Part shown: positions 1-7,554 of the stretch, piece by piece
Numbering within the stretch: position 1 is the first letter of the stretch
Layout of the letters: every line of letters begins with the position of its first letter
Source of the DNA: Spongiibacter sp. IMCC21906
Lineage (GTDB): Bacteria > Pseudomonadota > Gammaproteobacteria > Pseudomonadales > Spongiibacteraceae
Direction: 5' to 3'
Assembly (NCBI RefSeq): GCF_001010805.1
Contig: NZ_CP011477.1
Coordinates: forward strand, 3,280,501 to 3,344,500
Length of the DNA stretch: 64,000 nucleotides
Position numbers and translations under genes: made by a program
Notes under the pieces: generated by a model
Seen by the model: only the letters and a program-made list of their open reading frames with translations
Told to the model about the DNA's origin: nothing
Databases searched by the model: none

Positions 1-159
1 GAATTTTTAAAACGCCTGCACGCCAATCATGAAATCGCCGGCTCAGGTTTAGGTCTGAGTTTTTGCAAAAAAGCGGTCTCACGTTTGGGGGGAACGCTAA
101 AACTCGAGTCCGCCGAAAACTGCGGCGCCATATTCAGCTTTACCATTGCCAAACCCTGA
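1..159 (+). CDS. C-terminal end of a sensor histidine kinase (partial, 5' end outside window)
   Basis: Frame 1 is open from the first base and ends in TGA at 157-159, giving 52 residues. They hold the end of a HATPase_c domain: an F-box-like FLKRLH followed by the G2 box GSGLGLSFCKK and a final beta-strand segment. The same blocks occur in the kinase at 1454-3448 (FKRLH, GTGIGLAHCKK), so the two are related in this domain. Its sensor and phosphoacceptor parts are not visible. The IS element lies just downstream, between this gene and the next kinase. Confidence 0.8.
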   Translation, partial: EFLKRLHANHEIAGSGLGLSFCKKAVSRLGGTLKLESAENCGAIFSFTIAKP

Positions 160-210
160 TAGTAGTATCTGCAGCGCCCTACTTGTTGCCATGCTCACAA
201 TCATAGCAAC

Positions 211-214
211 CTAG
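211..214. repeat. CTAG target-site duplication, left flank of the IS
   Basis: CTAG directly precedes the left inverted repeat. The matching copy is at 1361-1364. Confidence 0.85.
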
Positions 215-305
215 GGAAGGTCTGCACAACCTCCCTCGTTCATAAAAATACCGCTAAAAATACGCGTTAGTTTCTTGGGCCGCGGTGATTCTCAGCTTTT
301 CCCGG

Positions 306-335
306 CCTGTAACCAGCCATTTGGCTGATTACAGG
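306..335 (-). terminator. Hairpin downstream of the IS transposase
   Basis: Two 13- to 14-base arms form a near-perfect stem (one mismatch or G-U pair) about 10 bases after the transposase stop on the minus strand. There is only a modest U-rich tail, so this may be a terminator or a barrier to read-through into the element. Confidence 0.5.
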
Positions 336-345
336 CGCACCTTCC

Positions 346-1293
346 CTACGAAGGCAGATATTTCTCCGCTCTCAGCAGGTTGGTAAACGCCGAGAGGACA
401 TACAGGCGATTGGTGTTTTTCGCCAGTCCACGGTAGCGAACCTTCCCATAACCAAACTGCTGTTTGATCGTCCGGAACGGATGCTCGACTTTCGCACGCA
501 CGCTGGCCTTTATTCCCTCCAGCATTTCCTGTAGCTGGTCAGCCAGCTTGCGCCGGGTGCCGGGGCGTAGCGCGATACGCCAATCGACATCCCGATCTTT
601 AAACTCATCTCGCTTATGGATGCCGGTATAACCCGCATCACCCCAGACCCGCTGCTCTTCTCCGTGAAGAAGCTGATCTGCCGCAGTGAGATCATGCACA
701 TTCGCGGCTGTGGTCTCGATGCTGTGAATCAAGCCGTCCCGGTCATCCACGCCAATATGCATCTTCATGCCAAAGTGCCATTCATTGCCTTTCTTTGTCT
801 GGTGCATCTCCGGATCCCGCTCCCCGTCCTGATTCTTGGTTGAGCTGGGCGCGGCGATAATCGTGGCATCAACAATGGTGCCTTCACGCATCATCAGACC
901 CTGCTGGCGCAGCTGGGCGCTCACGGTATCGAAGATCACTTTGCCCAATTTGTAGCGTTCTAAAAAATGACGGAAGCGGAGAATGGTGCTTTCATCCGGT
1001 AGCCGATCAGACAAACGGAGCCCGGCAAAGCGGCGCATCGACTCGATCTCGTACAGGGCATCCTCCATCGCCGGATCACTGAGGTTGTAGAACAGCTGCA
1101 GGCAGTGAACCCGAAGCATTATCGCCAGCGGGTACGGCGGATTCCCGTTCTCACCCTTGGGATAGTGCTTGCGGAGCTTCTTCTCCAGCTTGGCCCAGGG
1201 AATCAAGCCATCCATTTTCTCGAGGAACAGCTCCCGCCGCGTCTTGCGCTTCTTGTTTTGGTATTCGGCTTCGGCGAAAGTCAGTTGGCTCAT
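346..1293 (-). CDS. IS5-family (IS5 subgroup) DDE transposase
   Basis: A 315-residue transposase that cuts and joins DNA at the ends of the surrounding element. The N-terminal stretch with YPLAIMLRVHCLQ and NLSDPAMEDALYEI is characteristic of the IS5 subgroup. The DDE triad can be placed at D142 (GTIVDATII), D219 (GDAGYTG) and E270 (VEHPFRTIK); the block PSSTKNQDGERDPEMHQTKK is also typical. The length is close to IS5 transposases (about 326 residues) and no internal stop is present. ATG start at 1293. It is the only gene of the element, and a small plus-strand ORF inside it is a shadow. Confidence 0.95.
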   Translation of the reverse strand: MSQLTFAEAEYQNKKRKTRRELFLEKMDGLIPWAKLEKKLRKHYPKGENGNPPYPLAIMLRVHCLQLFYNLSDPAMEDALYEIESMRRFAGLRLSDRLPDESTILRFRHFLERYKLGKVIFDTVSAQLRQQGLMMREGTIVDATIIAAPSSTKNQDGERDPEMHQTKKGNEWHFGMKMHIGVDDRDGLIHSIETTAANVHDLTAADQLLHGEEQRVWGDAGYTGIHKRDEFKDRDVDWRIALRPGTRRKLADQLQEMLEGIKASVRAKVEHPFRTIKQQFGYGKVRYRGLAKNTNRLYVLSAFTNLLRAEKYLPS

Positions 1294-1360
1294 GCTATAT
1301 TCCGGTTGAAATGGGTCATCACGAAATTATCTCAAATTTTCGAGGTTGTGCAGAGGTTCC

Positions 1361-1364
1361 CTAG
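1361..1364. repeat. CTAG target-site duplication, right flank of the IS
   Basis: CTAG directly follows the right inverted repeat and pairs with 211-214. Confidence 0.85.
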
Positions 1365-1453
1365 TTCCAGGTATTGTGCTGCGGCAGCCCTCAGCACAAA
1401 AAGCTGTGACGCCACACTGACAAGCCCTTCAATAACAAAGACTTCCGGTAACC

Positions 1454-3448
1454 ATGAGGAAAAATGTGAGCCCTCCCCCCGTTAAGCGGCTGCGAAGAAT
1501 TTTTCCGCAAATTCTGGTTCCAATACTGCTACTGCTGATTGCCAGTAATCTGCTGATCTTGGCCACTACCTATATCGCACTGGACCAGGAACTCCACAAC
1601 AAAGACGATCGCTTATTGCTTACCGAGGCTGAAAAACTCTCCCAGCAATTTCAAAATGTGATACAAAAATTACCCATTGATGCCCGCCAAGCCAGCGGCT
1701 TTCCTGCGCTGGAAGGGGTCATTCGAGCAGAAACCGAGGCTCAATACGCCCATGAACTTAAGGATTGGGAGGCGCGACTAGCGCAATTATTTACCGGCAT
1801 GTTACGCGCCAACCCCGCCCTCTCCCAAGTGCGCCTTATTCATAACACTGGGCAAGAACGTGTCCGGGTAGACCGCTATAACGAAGGCGGCCGCATCCAA
1901 CGAGTTCCCAATTCCAAGCTGCAAAACAAAGGGGGCAGACAATACTTTACTGACACCATCAGCCTTGCTGCAGACGAGCACTACCTCTCCAAGATCGAAC
2001 TGAATCGGGAAAACGGCAAAATTACAGAACCTCGTGAGCTGGTTATTCGCGTTGCCACCCCCGTTTTTCAACCCCAAGATACCAGCCAAGCCTATGGTGT
2101 TCTGGTGATTAACCTGGGACTGGCCCAAGCACTTGAAGAGATGGCCTCTTTGGCCGGAAATCGCAGCGTGATGTTGATCGACAGCAATGGTCGCTATCTT
2201 TTCCATTCCAATCAGGCTATAGCCATCACCCACGCCACCGCTCCTAAACGTAGCTTTTTTGATGACTTTGCCCTGACGGAGCAAAATCTCAGCGCCAATC
2301 GAGTGCATGTTTTCGACCAACAGCGCCTTACTGTGTTACCTCTGAGTTACGGTCAAAAACCCCTTAACCAAACCCAATTGTATTTGGCAATAGCCAGCCA
2401 CAACGACGATGCCGTCAGTGTGCGAGACTCGGTCATTCGACAAACCCTATTTATTTTAGCCGCAGTGATATTGTTCACGGTGCTGCTGTGCATCTACATT
2501 ACCCGCCGCATCACCACCCCCATCCGCCGCATGTCAGACAAATTGGCGAAAGACCAGCGGCAAAACCTCATGGGCGCAATACCTGGCAAAGCCCCCCTAG
2601 AGGTTCAACAGCTGGCACAAGAATTTGACCGGGTTTATTCCAACCTGACCGAGCAACAACACCAGCTTGAAGTAGAGATTAGCGCCAAGATCCAAGCGCA
2701 AAAATCTCTGGAAGACAAAATCGACCTTCTTAACAAAGCCAACCAGGAACTACAGCAATTTACCTATATTGCCTCCCACGATCTGCAGGAGCCCCTGCGC
2801 ACCATTCGCAGTTTTATTACGGTACTGTCCCAGCAATACGATCAGCTCTATGACGACCAGGGTCGTACCATGCTCAAGTTTGTCGATGATGCGGGCAGCA
2901 GGATGGAAACACTGGTCAAAGACCTGTTGGACTACGGCCGCATAGGGGTAAAAAGCGCCCCCCAAGTCGTTAACCTCAGTGAATTAATCCACTCGGTTCA
3001 ACAAGACCTCGCCAAAGCCATTGAACACAGTGGCGCCATTTTGCAGATCGATGAACTGCCCGTATTAACAGGCTACGAGACTGAGCTGCGCTTGCTGTTT
3101 CAAAACCTGCTGGCCAACGCCTTAAAATTTTCCAGGCCCGGTATCACCCCCAAGATAACTATTTCGTCACAAGCCGTAGTCGATGGCTGGCAATTCGCCA
3201 TATCAGATAATGGTATTGGCATTGCAGAAGAGTATAGAGATAAAATATTTGGCGTATTTAAACGCCTGCACACTAAACAAGAGTACGCAGGAACCGGTAT
3301 CGGCTTAGCCCATTGCAAAAAGGTCGTGGAACTTCACGGCGGCAAAATCTGGGTTGAAGCCAGTCACACCGACGGCAGCGGCAGCTGCTTCCTGTTTATA
3401 CTCAAGGAGCCAAAGAGTGAAAAAGTTGAAATCAATCCTGCTGGTTGA
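1454..3448 (+). CDS. Membrane sensor histidine kinase
   Basis: A 664-residue inner-membrane kinase that autophosphorylates on histidine and passes phosphate to a response regulator. One membrane segment lies at about residues 16-40. A large extracytoplasmic sensor region (about 41-325, probably Cache-like) follows, then a second membrane segment at about 330-350, HAMP, and a coiled region to 430. The H box FTYIASHDLQEPLRT places the phosphohistidine at H442. The HATPase domain shows N box NLLANALKF, G1 box DNGIGI and G2 box GTGIGLAHCKK. The phytochrome-like H box often goes with Rcp1-type regulators, and one is the next gene, overlapping this one by 32 bases. The ligand is unknown. The IS ends about 90 bp upstream and may have displaced its promoter. 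Confidence 0.9.
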   Translation: MRKNVSPPPVKRLRRIFPQILVPILLLLIASNLLILATTYIALDQELHNKDDRLLLTEAEKLSQQFQNVIQKLPIDARQASGFPALEGVIRAETEAQYAHELKDWEARLAQLFTGMLRANPALSQVRLIHNTGQERVRVDRYNEGGRIQRVPNSKLQNKGGRQYFTDTISLAADEHYLSKIELNRENGKITEPRELVIRVATPVFQPQDTSQAYGVLVINLGLAQALEEMASLAGNRSVMLIDSNGRYLFHSNQAIAITHATAPKRSFFDDFALTEQNLSANRVHVFDQQRLTVLPLSYGQKPLNQTQLYLAIASHNDDAVSVRDSVIRQTLFILAAVILFTVLLCIYITRRITTPIRRMSDKLAKDQRQNLMGAIPGKAPLEVQQLAQEFDRVYSNLTEQQHQLEVEISAKIQAQKSLEDKIDLLNKANQELQQFTYIASHDLQEPLRTIRSFITVLSQQYDQLYDDQGRTMLKFVDDAGSRMETLVKDLLDYGRIGVKSAPQVVNLSELIHSVQQDLAKAIEHSGAILQIDELPVLTGYETELRLLFQNLLANALKFSRPGITPKITISSQAVVDGWQFAISDNGIGIAEEYRDKIFGVFKRLHTKQEYAGTGIGLAHCKKVVELHGGKIWVEASHTDGSGSCFLFILKEPKSEKVEINPAG

Positions 3449-3839
3449 CGATGACATAGCAACCAATTACCTGCATCGAATGGTGATTGAAAGCTATGGA
3501 TTTACCGAGCACATTGCTGAGGTGCACGACGGCCAGGAAGCCATGGAGTACCTCACCAAGAAAATTGATGGTGAATACCCACGACCAGAAATTATCTTTT
3601 TGGACATCAACATGCCCCGCATGGATGGCTGGGAATTTCTTGAGGCCTACGAAAACATCGCCCCGGAGTGCAAAGCGGGAGCCGTGATTGCCATGCTAAC
3701 CACCTCACTTAACCCCGACGACCGGAGCAAGGCCTCAGACTACGACTGTGTTAAAAACTTTGAGAACAAGCCTTTAGACCACGATAAACTAAGCAAATTA
3801 TTGGCAGATGTTTTCCCAGAATGTGTCAAAGACAGCTGA
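3417..3839 (+). CDS. Single-domain response regulator (CheY/Rcp1-like)
   Basis: A 140-residue receiver domain with no output domain. Acidic residues D11-D13 and phosphoacceptor D63 (FLDINMPRMDGWEF) are present, with the conserved Thr in AMLTTS and Lys in NKPLD. A longer reading from 3354 exists, but the GTG at 3417 has AAGGAG at 3404-3409, seven bases upstream, and starts right at the receiver fold. The gene overlaps the end of the kinase gene, so the two are translationally coupled and probably cognate. The family commonly relays phosphate to other proteins or acts by protein-protein contact; the next gene, a REC-GGDEF protein, is a plausible downstream partner. Confidence 0.88.
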   Translation: MKKLKSILLVDDDIATNYLHRMVIESYGFTEHIAEVHDGQEAMEYLTKKIDGEYPRPEIIFLDINMPRMDGWEFLEAYENIAPECKAGAVIAMLTTSLNPDDRSKASDYDCVKNFENKPLDHDKLSKLLADVFPECVKDS

Positions 3840-3875
3840 TCAAAACGTCAAGCCACCGCCATTGAGCACGTGTAA

Positions 3876-4814
3876 ATGAGCGACTCCACTCGCCCGACAA
3901 TATTGATTGTTGAAGATGAGCAATCCAGCGCCACTTTAATGTTGCTGTTGCTCGCAAACCACTATGAGACGGAAGTCGCCCATAATGGTGAGCGCGCCAT
4001 TGAGCTGATGAAAGCCCTGCGGCCCGATTTGATCTTGCTGGATGTTGTTATGCCAAGAATGGACGGCTACCAAGTGTTAGAGGCAATACAAGAACTTTAT
4101 GCCGACGATCCAGTGCCCGTCATTTTTATTACCGGCCTGAACACCCCCGATGCAGAAGTACGCGCACTGAGTGATGGGGCCGTGGATTTTATTCACAAGC
4201 CCTTCCAGCCAGACATAGTACAAGCGCGTATTCGCCTGCACCTTGAACTGCAATACAAAACCAAGGCCCTGACCAAAGCCAATAAAGAACTTGAACGACT
4301 ATCGAGAATAGACCCTTTAACCGAACTGGCTAACCGCCGCCATCTTGAAGAAACTGCCGCCCACGAAGTCGACCGGGCACGGCGACAACAACGCCCTCTT
4401 AGCCTTATTACGCTGGATATAGATCACTTTAAAAAGGTCAACGACCAGTACGGGCATATTATTGGTGACCTCGTCCTCAAGGCCTTTGCAAACTATGCCA
4501 GCCAGTTTATGCGCGCCAGCGACTTTCTTGCCCGGACAGGGGGAGAAGAGTTTGTCTTTTTATTGCCTGACACCTCGCTAGATAACGCCACCGATGTAGC
4601 AAAACGCTTTCGTCTTGCGCTGGAGTCTTTCAACATCGACATTGGCAACAACGAGAAGCTCCAGATCAGAGTGTCCGCGGGGGTCGCCCAATTTACAGAT
4701 AGCGACATCAATATTGAAGGCACATTTGCACGGGCTGACAAGGCACTTTACGACGCGAAACAGCAGGGCCGTAACAAGGTCGTTGCCCAGCAGGCCTCAC
4801 AAGCCAGCGGCTAA
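3876..4814 (+). CDS. Response regulator with GGDEF domain (diguanylate cyclase, PleD/WspR-like)
   Basis: A 312-residue cytoplasmic protein. Receiver domain at 1-125 with phosphoacceptor D56 (LILLDVVMPRMDGYQ), a helical linker, then a GGDEF domain at about 150-310. The active-site motif is GGEEF (222-226), a form found in active cyclases. An RxxD inhibitory site (RASD) lies five residues before it, so product inhibition is likely. It should make cyclic-di-GMP from two GTP when phosphorylated. It follows the kinase and single-domain regulator on the same strand with a 36-bp gap, suggesting one operon and one phosphorelay. Likely clients in the window are the PilZ domain of the cellulose synthase and the FimX-like protein; that link is inference. 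Confidence 0.9.
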   Translation: MSDSTRPTILIVEDEQSSATLMLLLLANHYETEVAHNGERAIELMKALRPDLILLDVVMPRMDGYQVLEAIQELYADDPVPVIFITGLNTPDAEVRALSDGAVDFIHKPFQPDIVQARIRLHLELQYKTKALTKANKELERLSRIDPLTELANRRHLEETAAHEVDRARRQQRPLSLITLDIDHFKKVNDQYGHIIGDLVLKAFANYASQFMRASDFLARTGGEEFVFLLPDTSLDNATDVAKRFRLALESFNIDIGNNEKLQIRVSAGVAQFTDSDINIEGTFARADKALYDAKQQGRNKVVAQQASQASG

Positions 4815-4877
4815 TACAGTAGAGTACCCCGCGTTTAACAAACTTGCCCTGCCCGGCTCAAGGCCACAACAGCCTGG

Positions 4878-5837
4878 CTAAGCCCGCTCCAGCGGGAAGG
4901 CAATAACCTCATCAATACGGCTGGCCCCACAGGCCAACATCACCAAACGATCTAAACCCATTGCCACTCCCACACAGTCCGGCAAGCCTGCCTGCATCGC
5001 CTTCAACAATTGGCGGTCAATGGCCGGGCGATGCTGCCCTGCCGCATCCCGGCGTTGGTGATCAAGGCTGATACGACGCACAAATTCGCTGGCATCTTGC
5101 AGCTCGTCATAGGCATTTGCCAGCTCCATGCCGCCATAAAATGCTTCAAAGCGACGGGCAACAGCTTGGCCTGAGGCATCGACCTCTACCTTTGCCAGCG
5201 CAGCCTGAGATGCCGGAAAGTCGTAAATAAAACTGATGGCATTGCGCTTCAGAGCAGGTTCCACCACGGTAGACATCAGCAGCTGCAACCACATATCCCG
5301 ATCTTCACTACTAAAACTGAGTTCAAGATGTTGCTCGGCCACTTCCTGCAAACGAGAAGCCTCAGCGGTGAAGGGGTCGATACCACAATAGTTGATAAAG
5401 GCCTGCTGATAACTGATCTTTTCGACCGGCGGCGCACTGCCCAGTGCCAGCGAGATCACCGCAGCCACCTCGTCCATTAGCGCAGTCAATCCCAAGCCCG
5501 GCCGATACCATTCCAGCATGGTAAATTCAGGGTTGTGGCGCCGCCCTCGCTCCCCCTGCCGAAACGCTTTGCAAATTTGATAAACAGGCCCACTCCCCGC
5601 TGCCAGCAGACGTTTCATGGCGTATTCCGGCGAGGTTTGCAAATACATCTCGCCTTCGCCATTGGGCCGAGTCGCGGCAATGGCCTCGATATTGGGGTCG
5701 GTTACCGGTGCCGAGGCCAGCAGTGGCGTCTCCACCTCCATCACCCCCTTATCGGCGAAAAAAAGGCGCAGCTGCGAAAGCAGTTGCGCCCTTTTTTTCA
5801 GCGAATCCAAGTCAGCCGTAGGCCGCCAAGAACTCAC
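4878..5837 (-). CDS. epmA: EF-P--(R)-beta-lysine ligase EpmA (PoxA/GenX)
   Basis: A 319-residue paralogue of the class II lysyl-tRNA synthetase catalytic core without the anticodon-binding domain. It activates (R)-beta-lysine and attaches it to a lysine of elongation factor P. Class II motif 2 is seen in FRQGERGRRHNPEFTMLEWY and motif 3 in GVAMGLDRLVMLACG. The length matches E. coli EpmA (325). It starts with GTG at 5837, one base after the efp stop, so efp and epmA form one transcript; epmB, the third pathway gene, is divergent next door. The 3' end converges on the diguanylate cyclase gene. Confidence 0.95.
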   Translation of the reverse strand: MSSWRPTADLDSLKKRAQLLSQLRLFFADKGVMEVETPLLASAPVTDPNIEAIAATRPNGEGEMYLQTSPEYAMKRLLAAGSGPVYQICKAFRQGERGRRHNPEFTMLEWYRPGLGLTALMDEVAAVISLALGSAPPVEKISYQQAFINYCGIDPFTAEASRLQEVAEQHLELSFSSEDRDMWLQLLMSTVVEPALKRNAISFIYDFPASQAALAKVEVDASGQAVARRFEAFYGGMELANAYDELQDASEFVRRISLDHQRRDAAGQHRPAIDRQLLKAMQAGLPDCVGVAMGLDRLVMLACGASRIDEVIAFPLERA

Positions 5838-5838
5838 C

Positions 5839-6408
5839 TCAGCTTTTCACCCGGCTGACATATTCGCCGCTGCGGGTATCGACTTTAATCACCTCACCTT
5901 GGTTGATAAACAGCGGTACCTTTACCACGGCGCCCGTGCTCAAATGCGCAGGCTTGGTGCCACCTTGGGCGGTATCACCTTTCAGGCCGGGGTCGGTTTC
6001 TACAATTTCAAGCTCAACAAAATTCGGCGGCGTCACCGACAAGGGCGCGCCGTTGTATAAGGTTACGGTAAAAACATCTTGCTCTTTCAGCCAGTTAACC
6101 GCGTCGCTCACCGCTTTGCTATCGGCTTGAACCTGCTCAAAAGTGGCGGGATCCATAAAATGGTAAAACTCGCCATCGGTATAGAGATATTCCATCTCCT
6201 GATCCATAACGTCCGCGCCTTCCAGTGATTCACCGGACTTGAACGTGCGCTCCCAAACTCGGCCAGAATTCAGGTTGCGCAATTTAACCCGGTTAAAGGC
6301 TTGGCCTTTGCCCGGTTTTACAAACTCATTGTCCAGAATCGAGCAAGGCTCGCCATCGAGCATTACTTTGAGCCCCGAACGAAAATCATTGGTAGAATAG
6401 TTGGCCAT
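5839..6408 (-). CDS. efp: Translation elongation factor P
   Basis: A 189-residue protein that relieves ribosome stalling at proline runs. The modification site is K34 in the conserved KPGKGQAF loop, exactly where beta-lysylated EF-P proteins carry it. An upstream in-frame ATG would add 16 residues, but the start at 6408 has a good GAGGAA site and gives the family N-terminus [12 protein letters not shown]. Three EF-P domains (KOW-like, OB, C-terminal OB) fit the length. It is followed directly by epmA. Confidence 0.96.
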   Translation of the reverse strand: MANYSTNDFRSGLKVMLDGEPCSILDNEFVKPGKGQAFNRVKLRNLNSGRVWERTFKSGESLEGADVMDQEMEYLYTDGEFYHFMDPATFEQVQADSKAVSDAVNWLKEQDVFTVTLYNGAPLSVTPPNFVELEIVETDPGLKGDTAQGGTKPAHLSTGAVVKVPLFINQGEVIKVDTRSGEYVSRVKS

Positions 6409-6455
6409 ATGTTCCTCAGCGACAGCGTCGATAACCGTGATTTTAAAAGGCCACA
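6409..6455. promoter_or_regulatory. Short divergent intergenic region, efp / epmB
   Basis: Only 47 bp separate the two divergent starts, so promoters or 5' leaders of efp-epmA and epmB must overlap here or extend into the opposing gene. No convincing -35/-10 pair was recognised by eye. Confidence 0.4.
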
Positions 6456-7466
6456 ATGATACCCGTTAACGCATCAATTTGGCAGACCGAAACGTGGCAA
6501 CAGCAAATGCGACATCTGATTCGCGACCCGCAGGAACTGATGCGGCGGTTAGAGCTAAAAAGCGAGGCCGAACCAGAGTTAGCCGCCGCCCTGAAACAAT
6601 TCCCTCTGCGAGTACCCGAAGCCTTTGTGGCTAAAATGACCAAGGGCAACTGGCAGGACCCGCTACTGTTGCAAGTTTTACCCCAAGGTCAAGAAGCCCT
6701 GCCCCAACCCGGTTACAGTGATGACCCGTTGGAAGAAAAAACCGCCAACCCCGTCCCCGGCCTTATTCATAAATATCCGAGCCGGGTATTGCTGATCACC
6801 AGTCCGGCTTGCGCCATCAACTGTCGCTACTGCTTCCGCCGCAGCTTTCCCTATCAAGACAATATCCCCGGCCAACAGGACTGGCAGCACGCCATTGACT
6901 ATATTGCCCAACGCCCCGATGTCAGCGAGGTTATTCTCAGCGGCGGCGATCCACTGGTGGCCAATGACCGCGCCCTTCAACAGCTCATCGAGCGCCTCGC
7001 GCAAATCCCGCAGCTCACCACCCTGCGTCTGCATACCCGGCTGCCGCTGGTGATGCCCGCTCGAATCACCCCGGAGCTGGTCGACATCCTCACCGCGACC
7101 CGGTTACAAACGGTGATGGTAGTGCACTGCAACCATGCCAATGAGCTTGATGACGCCACCGCTTCTGCATTCCGTCTGCTGACAAGCAACGGTGTTAGCC
7201 TGCTAAATCAAAGCGTACTGTTGGCTAACATCAACGATAACGCCGCGGCACTCGGGAGTTTAATGCGCAAGCTGTTCAGCCAAAACGTCTTGCCTTATTA
7301 CATACACCTGTTGGATAAAGTGACGGGGGCAGCCCATTTTGAGGTCAGTGAAGCGCGGGGCATCGAGCTGCTGACCGCATTACGGGCAAGTTTGCCGGGC
7401 TACCTGGTTCCTCGTTTAGTTCGTGAAGAACCCGGAAAGACGAGCAAAACCCCTATTGCGCTCTGA
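6456..7466 (+). CDS. epmB: EF-P lysine 2,3-aminomutase EpmB (YjeK)
   Basis: A 336-residue radical SAM, PLP-dependent enzyme that converts L-alpha-lysine to (R)-beta-lysine for EpmA. The iron-sulfur cluster motif CAINCRYC (C119, C123, C126) is intact, followed by the glycine-rich SGGDPL motif for SAM binding. The length agrees with E. coli YjeK (342). It faces efp across 47 bp, so all three pathway genes are together. Confidence 0.95.
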   Translation: MIPVNASIWQTETWQQQMRHLIRDPQELMRRLELKSEAEPELAAALKQFPLRVPEAFVAKMTKGNWQDPLLLQVLPQGQEALPQPGYSDDPLEEKTANPVPGLIHKYPSRVLLITSPACAINCRYCFRRSFPYQDNIPGQQDWQHAIDYIAQRPDVSEVILSGGDPLVANDRALQQLIERLAQIPQLTTLRLHTRLPLVMPARITPELVDILTATRLQTVMVVHCNHANELDDATASAFRLLTSNGVSLLNQSVLLANINDNAAALGSLMRKLFSQNVLPYYIHLLDKVTGAAHFEVSEARGIELLTALRASLPGYLVPRLVREEPGKTSKTPIAL

Positions 7467-7554
7467 CATTGAACCGCGTAAAAACATATACTTAGCTCAT
7501 AATTGTGTATTGATGTCATAACATCTCAGTAAAGTAGCAAGACGGCGGAAGAAG

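Larger units (their letters stand above)
215..1360 (-). mobile_element. Complete IS5-family insertion sequence, 1146 bp
   Basis: Imperfect terminal inverted repeats bound the element. The left end (from 215) reads GGAAGGTCTGCACAACCTC. The right end (to 1360), reverse-complemented, reads GGAACCTCTGCACAACCTC, with two mismatches in 19. Both ends are flanked by CTAG (211-214 and 1361-1364), the target duplication usual for IS5-type elements. The single transposase gene is on the minus strand and appears intact, so the copy may still be active. It sits in the gap between two histidine kinase genes and interrupts neither reading frame. Confidence 0.93.
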
